Assembly (NCBI GenBank): GCA_023489275.1
Contig: JAMDDD010000027.1
Span: forward strand, 1 to 60,093
Length of the DNA stretch: 60,093 bases
Source of the DNA: Actinomycetota bacterium
GTDB taxonomy: Bacteria; Actinomycetota; Thermoleophilia; BMS3ABIN01
Direction of reading: 5' to 3'
A model generated the notes under the pieces. It was not told where the DNA came from, ran no database searches, and worked only from the letters and a program-made list of their open reading frames with translations. A program made the position numbers and the translations under genes. Shown here in pieces: positions 24,640 to 31,824 of the stretch. Position 1 is the stretch's first letter. Every line of letters begins with the position of its first letter.

Positions 24640-25255
24640 TCCAAAGATAAAAACGATAAATTATTGGAAACAGGCGGGCTTGTCTTTTCGCCGCGACCGC
24701 CAGGCCGGTTTCACGCTGGTGGAGATGCTTGTCACAATCGTTATATTTGCCATATTCATGATAGGTATGTATGGCTTCATCTGGGGTGTGACGACGCACT
24801 GGCGGACGGGACAAAATGTCGCTGATATGACCGAGAATGCGCGGCTGGGGTTAAACCGGATGACCCGTGAGATAATGCAGTCCTCGCAGGTGACTTCAGC
24901 GGGGGCAAACCAGGTGAGCTTTGCCGTCAATTTCGGCAATGGCGTGGAGACGGTAACTTACGGCTTTGCTCCCGGAAGCGCGGGGTCGCCGGGTCAGATC
25001 TGGCGCAGCTCATCCAATTCTCCCGGCCAGTCGACTTTAGTTGACGACGTAGTCAATATGCAGTTTTCTTACTTTGGTAATGATTTTCGCTGCGACGCCA
25101 ATGGCGACGGTGTGATCACGCTTGATGAGATCGAAGCCTGCGGCGGTGACTTGAGCAAGATTGCCAGAGTTGACATCCAGCTGACCATGCAGGCAGGCGG
25201 CAGCGCGCCCCAGAATTTTACTGCCGATGCCTGGCTGCGGAACCGGCCGGCGTAA
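24632..25255 (+). CDS. Minor prepilin (PilW-like) with EF-hand-type calcium loop
   Basis: 207 residues. The leader ends RQAG, then FTLVEMLVTIVIFAIFMIGMYGFIWG. The MTREIMQSSQVTSAGANQVSF segment is typical of PilW-like pilins. Near residue 155 is DANGDGVITLDEIEACGG, a full EF-hand/dockerin-type loop (Asp 1, Asn 3, Asp 5, Gly 6, Ile 8, Glu 12), predicted to bind calcium. It overlaps the previous gene and is followed by the PilX-like gene after 13 bases, so cassette 2 repeats the order of cassette 1. Confidence 0.87.
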   Translation: MIDPKIKTINYWKQAGLSFRRDRQAGFTLVEMLVTIVIFAIFMIGMYGFIWGVTTHWRTGQNVADMTENARLGLNRMTREIMQSSQVTSAGANQVSFAVNFGNGVETVTYGFAPGSAGSPGQIWRSSSNSPGQSTLVDDVVNMQFSYFGNDFRCDANGDGVITLDEIEACGGDLSKIARVDIQLTMQAGGSAPQNFTADAWLRNRPA

Positions 25256-25268
25256 CAAACGGAGAAAC

Positions 25269-26600
25269 ATGAAAATTCCCTTTAAAAATAAACTCAGGCA
25301 TATCCAAAAAAGCGAGCACGGCATTGCCATGGTTTCGGTCATCCTCGCTTCAGCCGTCCTTTTGACAATCGGCACGGGAATGTATTTCGTGGCCACCCGC
25401 GAGTCGATGATGACCCAGGCCGATTATTCGGGCGGCAAAGCTTTTTACTATGCCGAGGGAGGGCTCGCGAACGTGCTGGACGTTCTCAATTATGCTGTTA
25501 CGGAATGGCAGCTGACGCAGCCGCGGCCGGATCAGAGCCCGGACGGTTTTGGTTATCTCATGGATCCAAACCCCGATTTGCGTCAAAATCCATCCAATCC
25601 GGTTCAGATGTCAATCGGAGGCCAGAGCTACACGGTTTATGTCGATGAGGTGGATCAGAACGGCAATCATTGCACCGGCTGCGGCCTCGATCCGACCAGC
25701 AATCAGCCGGCGTATCTGATGATTACGGCAGAGGGACAATCTTCGGAAGGTTATCGCAAGCTGCAGCAGATGGTCAAGGTGACCGCCAGCGGCTTTCCAC
25801 TGACATTTTACGTTGACGGCAACGCCCAGCTCGACGGGACGACCACTTTGACAAATCAAAGCATCTTCGTGCGCGGCGACCTGTTTGGCCGCGACAAGCT
25901 GACGCTGTCCGGGACCGATCTCATGTACGGCGGCGGAGCAGGTGTCTTTGCTACTGGCTCGATTTACGCCATGTCAAACGGGCACGGGTCGCAGATCTAC
26001 AACGCGGACGGCTCCGACAGCCGTTACTGGTCCAGTAATGACATCAATGACCGCGACAGCCAGGGGCCGACCGGAAACATCTTCACAGTTTCGGACCTGC
26101 AAAACTATTTCAACTACGCCGGCGGTCTTACTACAAATCAGCTTGACATCCTCAAGAGCCAGGCACAGACCAGCGGCTATTATAACGGCAATCCGGGAAG
26201 CGGTCTGACGATCCAGCAGGGCGACCTTCCCAACCGTGGCGGCGACATCGTCGTCTACGTTGATTTTCCCTCAGGCAGCCCCATGAGCAACAATGTTGAT
26301 TTGAAGTTCCAATGGCCGCCCGCCGGTTACACGGGCAAGGCGATCGTTGTCGTCAAAAACGGCAGTGTCAGCCTCGACGGGAGTGCCATCGGCAATTTCA
26401 GAGGAGACATTTACTGCCCCGACGGCAGCATCACTGCCAACGGCAACGGCAGCGGCACCTTTACCGGCTTTGTCTGGGGCAAGGGGCTCACGGACATCGG
26501 CAATTTCAATTTCAGCATGGATCAGCAGTTTATCGAAGATCCGCCTTTCTACGCCTGGACCGTCACCCGGGAAACCGACTGGACCCAGGTGGACAGATAG
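25269..26600 (+). CDS. PilX-like pilus assembly protein, cassette 2
   Basis: 443 residues from the ATG at 25269 (GGAGAAAC site). The N-terminus GIAMVSVILASAVLLTIGTGMYFV lacks Glu+5, and the helix continues AFYYAEGGLANVLDVL (compare VNVAEAGVDNAIA in the cassette 1 protein). The C-terminal half is strand-rich and Gly/Asn/Asp-rich (VDGNAQLDGTTTLTNQSIFV, GNFRGDIYCPDGSITANGNG), like surface beta-helix domains. HCTGCGLD offers a possible disulfide. It is paralogous in design to 20615-22138 and last in the cassette; no clear terminator follows. Confidence 0.8.
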   Translation: MKIPFKNKLRHIQKSEHGIAMVSVILASAVLLTIGTGMYFVATRESMMTQADYSGGKAFYYAEGGLANVLDVLNYAVTEWQLTQPRPDQSPDGFGYLMDPNPDLRQNPSNPVQMSIGGQSYTVYVDEVDQNGNHCTGCGLDPTSNQPAYLMITAEGQSSEGYRKLQQMVKVTASGFPLTFYVDGNAQLDGTTTLTNQSIFVRGDLFGRDKLTLSGTDLMYGGGAGVFATGSIYAMSNGHGSQIYNADGSDSRYWSSNDINDRDSQGPTGNIFTVSDLQNYFNYAGGLTTNQLDILKSQAQTSGYYNGNPGSGLTIQQGDLPNRGGDIVVYVDFPSGSPMSNNVDLKFQWPPAGYTGKAIVVVKNGSVSLDGSAIGNFRGDIYCPDGSITANGNGSGTFTGFVWGKGLTDIGNFNFSMDQQFIEDPPFYAWTVTRETDWTQVDR

Positions 26601-26905
26601 TGGACAGGAGCGCCGTCGTCCCTTCGCTACCGCTCAGGGCAGGCTCCGAGGCGAAGCCAAAGCCGGGATCAACCGGAATTCTTTGCTGCCCTCGACGGCT
26701 GAGAATTTTTTCGTTATCCTCAGCGAAGAGAATGATCTGTTTAAACTAATGCGTTAATTGCTTTTAACCGGGGCCGCAGGGCCAATCGACGGCTGTCGGG
26801 GTCACGCTCAGTTTGAAGCAATGGGAACTTGGGCAGGATTGGTCGATAAGTCCTTGCATATTTCCGGTTGAATAAAAAAGGTTCGCCTGCCACAACTTTT
26901 GAACT
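26601..26905 (+). other. Non-coding gap with REP-like sequence
   Basis: No gene is supported. CCCTTCGCTACCGCTCAGGG (26620-26639) and TCCTCAGCGAAGAGAATGAT (near 26716-26735) resemble, in opposite orientation, the TCCTGAGCGAAGCGAAGGAT-type palindromic sequences found between genes in many environmental bacteria. Confidence 0.4.
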
Positions 26906-27544
26906 TTGAACTTGAAACCAATCATTGACATCTCCGTCCCGATTTTTAACGGCATGGTTGTCTATCCTGGAGACGCGGGCGCCGAGATTGAGCCATACCA
27001 TCAGATCTCCAGGGGGGATGCGGCCAACCTGTCCCAGCTCCGGCTCGGATCACATACGGGAACGCACGTAGACGCGCCGCATCATTTCATTGACGACGGG
27101 GAGACGGTTGATCAACTGGATCTGGACGCACTGGTAGGCCCGGCCATGGTGCTGGATCTGACCGCGGCTGAGAGCGAGATCACGCCGGGCGGCCTGGAGG
27201 CCGCCGGCATCGGGGACGCGGAGCGGATTCTGCTTAAGACGAGAAATTCGAGCCTGTGGGAGCAGAGCGGGTTCAGCAAGGAATTTGTGGCGCTGTCGCC
27301 GGATGCGGCTGATTTTCTTGTTGATAAAAAAGTAAAACTTGTTGGAATTGATTACCTGTCCATCGAGCGCTTTCATCCTCCGGTTCATCACGTGCACGAG
27401 GCTCTTCTGCGAGCATCCGTTGTGGTGCTCGAGGGCATCAATCTGGCGAAGGTGGATCCGGGGGATTATCAGCTGGCATGCCTGCCGCTCAAGATCCGGG
27501 GGGGTGACGGCGCCCCGGCGCGGGCCATCCTGACCCGCCCCTGA
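26906..27544 (+). CDS. Cyclase/KynB-type metal-dependent hydrolase
   Basis: 212 residues. The HTGTHVDAPHHF motif (about residues 50-60) is the metal-binding signature of the cyclase/arylformamidase (KynB) family, and GIDYLSIERF and VVVLEGINLAKV are conserved C-terminal segments. Members hydrolyse N-formylkynurenine, isatin or cyclic amides; no kynurenine gene is nearby, so the substrate is open. The start is TTG (26906 or 26912) without a clear ribosome site. Confidence 0.9.
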   Translation: MNLKPIIDISVPIFNGMVVYPGDAGAEIEPYHQISRGDAANLSQLRLGSHTGTHVDAPHHFIDDGETVDQLDLDALVGPAMVLDLTAAESEITPGGLEAAGIGDAERILLKTRNSSLWEQSGFSKEFVALSPDAADFLVDKKVKLVGIDYLSIERFHPPVHHVHEALLRASVVVLEGINLAKVDPGDYQLACLPLKIRGGDGAPARAILTRP

Positions 27545-27553
27545 CCGGCGCCG

Positions 27554-29824
27554 TTACTCGATGACGATCGTGCGGATTGAGCCTGTCTTGTTGCTGACCA
27601 CAAACGAAGTCACGCCGCCGTCCCGCTGAAATTTTAGCGATATGGTTGATTTCCCCACCCGCATATCATTGACGTCCGCTTCCTTTAGCCAGCGGGGCAG
27701 AGAGGGACTGGTGACGTATACGGTATTATTGATGGCGTCGGCTTCGATCCCGAGCATCGCCTGAAGGATCATAAAAACCGAGCCGGCCGCCCAGGCTTGC
27801 GGACTGCAGGCCACGGGATAGTTGACCGGCCGGCTGATTGATCGTTTGGTAAAACCGCAGAACAGCTCCGGCAGCCGATAATAATCATAATGGAGCGCCG
27901 CATCAAAAAGGCCGGTGCTGACTTTGTTGGCGGCTTCGTCAAATCCATACTTTTTCAGGCCCCGGATAATAATGGCGTTGTCATGCGGCCAGACGCTGCC
28001 GTTGTGATAGCTCATCGGATTGTAGTTAATCGAGGACTTGCTCATCGTGCGGATGCCCCAGCCGGAGAACATATCCGGCTGCATTAAACGGTCAACCGTC
28101 TGCGCGGCTTTTTCGTCATCGATAATCCGCGCCCAAAGCCCGTGCGCCGGGTTGGAAGTAACTGTTTTGACCTGCTCTTTCTCGCCGTCCAGCGCCATGG
28201 CGAAATACCCCTCCTCAGGCATCCAGAACGCTTCATTGAAGCGCTTTTTCAGGGTTTCCGCCTGGCCGGCCAGCTCGATTGACCGGTCCCGGTTGCCCAG
28301 CAGCTCAAACATCTCGCTCATTCGCCGCTTCGCGTAGTAAACGTATGCCTGCACCTCGGCGAGCGCAATCGGAGTCTCCGCCAGGCGGCCGTCGGCGTGG
28401 ACAACCGAATTGCCGGAGTCTTTCCATCCCTGATTCACGAGCCCGCGACGGGACCTGGTTTCGTATTCAACAAAGCCGTCACCGTCAATATCACCGTATT
28501 CGTCAATCCAGGAAAGGGCCTGATCGATCGCGTCCGTCATCGAACGGACCATCTCAATGTCGCCGGTCCACTTGAATATTTCCGAGATCATGATCAGGTA
28601 AAGCGGCGTGGAATCGGCGCTGCCGAAATACGGCGTATGGGGAATGGCGCGAATATTTGCCAGCTCGCCCCGGCGGACCTCATGAAATATCTTGCCGGGC
28701 TCTTCATCACGCCAGGAGTCAACCGTTTTCCCCTGGAGCTGCGTAAAAACGCGGGCGGTCTGCAGCGCCGGATCCGCATCGAGCATCATAATCTGCAAAC
28801 AGGTTATGATTGTGTCCCGGCCAAAAGGCGTGACAAACCAGGGAACGCCGGCGCTCAAGAAAAAACCTATCTCCGTGTCAGTCGCGAGCATGCGGATGTC
28901 CCGCTGACTGCTTCTGAGCACGGCGGTAAACAGCTCATTGTCCGTCTCGATCTGAGTGGTGCTCTTGAACCAGTTTTCGTAACTCTTGCGGATGTCGGCG
29001 ATCGCCTTGTTGAAATCCCTGGCTTCGGGGGGCGGCGTCTCCGGCAGGACGGGCTCGATGTCAAATTTAATCACGCGGCGCTCGCGCGGCTGGAGGCGGA
29101 AACGGAATATCGCCGTGGTGCCCACAATCTCTGACGCCGGCGTCTCCAGATGGATAACGGTCTTTCGCAGGACAGCGTCCAGACCGTGGTACGCCAGCAG
29201 GATTGAATCCTCTGTTACTTTGGGAGCGAGCCTCGCCCCATATTTTGTCCGTTTCGTGCCCCGGACCTCGAACATGTCGGCGAAATCGGAGTCAAACTCA
29301 AACTCCAAAGATATGTCAACCGGAAAATGATTGTAATTCTTCACCCTGATCAGTTCGAAGAGCTTGCCGTTGACAACGCGGATGCGTCTGATATTAATGG
29401 TTTCCTGCGGGACGACGATGCCGCCGGCGGTCATGAAATCGGCATTGGTCAACTCGATCTGGCTCATGAACGCCCGGTCAGCCGTGGAAGAGAGCAACAC
29501 GGGCGGCAAGCCAAACAGGGTCAGGTTGAATGTTTTCAGGAAACGGGTATCACGGTAATAAAGCCCCAGCCCCGAGGTGTCTTCCCGTAATATGTTTCCT
29601 TCGATATCGCTGTACAGAAACAGCTCGCCTTCCTTGACGACGAGCTTTTCTTTCTTGATATCGACGATGACAAACGGCTCCCCTTGGGAAAGGACACGGC
29701 CTGATTCTTCGGAGAGTATCTGAAAATACTCGTCTCCGATCTTGATTTCATTTTCATTTCTGATTTCTGAGCCTGGCATAACGGTTATTAATACGGCCGG
29801 AGGCGTCCGGACTTGAGTGGCCAA
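27554..29824 (-). CDS. Amylo-alpha-1,6-glucosidase / glycogen-debranching-type enzyme
   Basis: 756 residues. The N-terminal beta domain (about 40-290, GDE_N type: VVKEGELFLYSDIEGNI, GLYYRDTRFLKTF) leads to an (alpha/alpha)6 barrel (about 330-690) with WFVTPFGRDTIITCLQ, GWKDSGNSVVHADG, NYNPMSYHNGSVWPHDNAII and CSPQAWAAGS, the conserved GH63/GH15-like acid motifs. It probably trims alpha-1,6-linked or other glucans in the cytoplasm, since no signal peptide is seen. The start could also be the ATG at 29779. It diverges from the radical SAM gene. Confidence 0.9.
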   Translation of the reverse strand: MATQVRTPPAVLITVMPGSEIRNENEIKIGDEYFQILSEESGRVLSQGEPFVIVDIKKEKLVVKEGELFLYSDIEGNILREDTSGLGLYYRDTRFLKTFNLTLFGLPPVLLSSTADRAFMSQIELTNADFMTAGGIVVPQETINIRRIRVVNGKLFELIRVKNYNHFPVDISLEFEFDSDFADMFEVRGTKRTKYGARLAPKVTEDSILLAYHGLDAVLRKTVIHLETPASEIVGTTAIFRFRLQPRERRVIKFDIEPVLPETPPPEARDFNKAIADIRKSYENWFKSTTQIETDNELFTAVLRSSQRDIRMLATDTEIGFFLSAGVPWFVTPFGRDTIITCLQIMMLDADPALQTARVFTQLQGKTVDSWRDEEPGKIFHEVRRGELANIRAIPHTPYFGSADSTPLYLIMISEIFKWTGDIEMVRSMTDAIDQALSWIDEYGDIDGDGFVEYETRSRRGLVNQGWKDSGNSVVHADGRLAETPIALAEVQAYVYYAKRRMSEMFELLGNRDRSIELAGQAETLKKRFNEAFWMPEEGYFAMALDGEKEQVKTVTSNPAHGLWARIIDDEKAAQTVDRLMQPDMFSGWGIRTMSKSSINYNPMSYHNGSVWPHDNAIIIRGLKKYGFDEAANKVSTGLFDAALHYDYYRLPELFCGFTKRSISRPVNYPVACSPQAWAAGSVFMILQAMLGIEADAINNTVYVTSPSLPRWLKEADVNDMRVGKSTISLKFQRDGGVTSFVVSNKTGSIRTIVIE

Positions 29825-30167
29825 GGCAGAAAATTCCCCGGAAAAGCGCGATTTTGCCGCTTCCGGCGAGGAATTTTGCAGTACTGGGACGACAGGATTT
29901 GAGACAAGGGCATCGAATTATGTTGCAAATTTGCGGCTATTGTAGCACAGAGTTTTTCCAGTTTTCCTTTTTTCGAACTTTTGATACGATTAAGACCAAG
30001 ATGCTGCTTTTGCCGGGCGGAGCGTCCGGGAGCCGGCATAACCTGGGGCCGGACGAAGCTTGTCGATGCAAAATGTTTCAGGAAGCGCCGGGAAGGGGTA
30101 AACACGGCAAGAGGCCAAACGGCGCGGTTGATGTAACCTTTTTCCGTTGAGCAGAAGGAGGCAGCAA
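29825..30167. other. Divergent intergenic region with a possible minus-strand promoter
   Basis: No gene is supported. On the minus strand TACAAT at 29944-29939 lies downstream of TGTGC, an approximate extended -10, and could serve the glucosidase gene. TACGAT near 29985 may be a -10 for the radical SAM gene; both are weak. Confidence 0.35.
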
Positions 30168-31655
30168 ATGGACCTGAATATCGTTTCCAAGAGCAAGAGT
30201 GTCTTTAGCCGCGCCAAGCATGAAGCAGCGGAAAGGGTGCTCAGTCAATCTCTCAAAGTGCTGGCAAACTCTTCTGACAAGAACTATCTGCGGCTGGCTC
30301 AGGCCTTTGGCCGGCTGGCGGACAGCAAGCAGCAAAAGATGGTTGCCGACTGGATGCAGGATTACCTGGCCCCGGGAAGCCCGGGCGTTGAATATTTCAA
30401 CAGGCTGGTGAAATCAACGCATCCGAACGTCCGCAAGAACTATATCGCCAAAACCATCGTCGGCCTCTTCTTCCGCGACCCCAAGGTCTCGGTCAAGCTG
30501 ATGGAAGAGGCAGGAATCAACTCGCCGAACCTGATCGTCATCTCCCCCAGCATGCGCTGCAACATCAGCTGCGTCGGCTGTTACGCCGGTAATTATACCA
30601 AGAAGGATGACCTTGACCCGGCGATTGTAGACCGGGTCATCACCGAGGCCAAGGAGATCGGCATCAGGTTCTTCGTCATTACCGGCGGTGAGCCCTTCTT
30701 CTACAAGCCGCTGCTGGGCCTGTTTGAGAAGCATAATGACGTTTCCTTTCAGGTTTACACCAATGGCACTCTCATTGACGAGGCTCTGGCGGACAGAATC
30801 GTCGAGCTGGGCAATGTGGCGCCGGCGATCAGCATCGAGGGCTTTCAGAAAGAGACTGACGAGCGCCGCGGCCCGGGCACCTTCGACAAAGTCATGAGGG
30901 CGATGGACAACCTCCGGGAACGGGGGGCCGTTTTCGCATTTAGCACCACCGCCTCGCGCAAGAATCTGAATACGATTATCAGCGACGAATTCGTTGAGAT
31001 GTTAATCGACAAGGGTTGTGCTTACGGCTGGTATTTTTCTTATATTCCCATTGGCAAGTCTCCCGATCTGTCATATATGCCAACGCCAAAAGATCGGAAT
31101 AAACTCAGAGAAGGAGTCAATCGGATCCGCAAGGAACTCCCGATCCTGGTCGCTGATTTCTGGAATGATGGCACCCTCACGGGCGGCTGCCTGGCGGCGG
31201 GAAGGAAATATCTGCACATCAACAACCGAGGCGACGTGGAGCCATGTGTTTTTGTCCACTTTGCTACTGACAACATCAAGGAAGTCTCGCTGCTGGACGC
31301 GCTCCGGTCGCCTTTCTTCCAGTCGATCCGGAATAAGCAGCCCTTCGGGCACAACCTGCTCAGACCGTGTCCGATAATTGATCATCCTGATATTCTTCGC
31401 AACTCCGTCAAGAACTACGGCGCCCATGCCACGCATGATGGCGCCGAGACGGTCCTGACCGACCTGAGGGAAGGTCTGGATGAGTACGCCGAAAACCTGG
31501 AAGGAATTACCGAAGAGGTGTGGGATACACAGTACAGCTGGGCAAACGACTGGCTGGATGATGAGCAGAAGGCGGCCGCGGCCAAGGCCGACCGGGAAGC
31601 CGCAGCGAAAAATGCCAGTCCGGAAGGGTCCAGACAGGAGAAAGCATCAGCTTAA
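30168..31655 (+). CDS. Radical SAM protein with SPASM-like cysteine tail
   Basis: 495 residues from the ATG at 30168 (AGAAGGAGG site). A helical N-domain of about 115 residues precedes the core. The [4Fe-4S] cysteines are Cys131, Cys135 and Cys138 in MRCNISCVGCYAG; the SAM-binding FFVITGGEPF follows. Downstream cysteines in GGCLAAGRKYL, GDVEPCVF and RPCPIIDHP may hold an auxiliary cluster. The reaction is unknown. No precursor peptide or partner gene is adjacent: neighbours are a divergent glucosidase and a downstream sensor beyond a terminator. The tail (about 460-495) is Ala/Lys/Glu-rich and probably disordered. Confidence 0.88.
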   Translation: MDLNIVSKSKSVFSRAKHEAAERVLSQSLKVLANSSDKNYLRLAQAFGRLADSKQQKMVADWMQDYLAPGSPGVEYFNRLVKSTHPNVRKNYIAKTIVGLFFRDPKVSVKLMEEAGINSPNLIVISPSMRCNISCVGCYAGNYTKKDDLDPAIVDRVITEAKEIGIRFFVITGGEPFFYKPLLGLFEKHNDVSFQVYTNGTLIDEALADRIVELGNVAPAISIEGFQKETDERRGPGTFDKVMRAMDNLRERGAVFAFSTTASRKNLNTIISDEFVEMLIDKGCAYGWYFSYIPIGKSPDLSYMPTPKDRNKLREGVNRIRKELPILVADFWNDGTLTGGCLAAGRKYLHINNRGDVEPCVFVHFATDNIKEVSLLDALRSPFFQSIRNKQPFGHNLLRPCPIIDHPDILRNSVKNYGAHATHDGAETVLTDLREGLDEYAENLEGITEEVWDTQYSWANDWLDDEQKAAAAKADREAAAKNASPEGSRQEKASA

Positions 31656-31695
31656 GCTGGCCGGTAACATCAGACTGAATTTAAGCGTTTCCTTG

Positions 31696-31727
31696 CGGGC
31701 GGAGCCAGTGTCTCCGCCCGTTTTTTT
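31696..31727 (+). terminator. Intrinsic terminator after the radical SAM gene
   Basis: 9-bp perfect stem CGGGCGGAG / CTCCGCCCG, seven-base loop, then seven T. Confidence 0.93.
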
Positions 31728-31824
31728 ATGGTGCGATACCGCAATCTCCCAGTTTGAGCTTTGGAGATGGATTCTTGTGACCGAAGTTTAAAGTGTAACT
31801 ATTTAAGCGTCTGCGGAGCGACTG

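Noticed and set aside
29854-30150. 98-codon frame in the gap before the radical SAM gene
   Set aside because: It overlaps the likely promoters, has no ribosome site and no domain.
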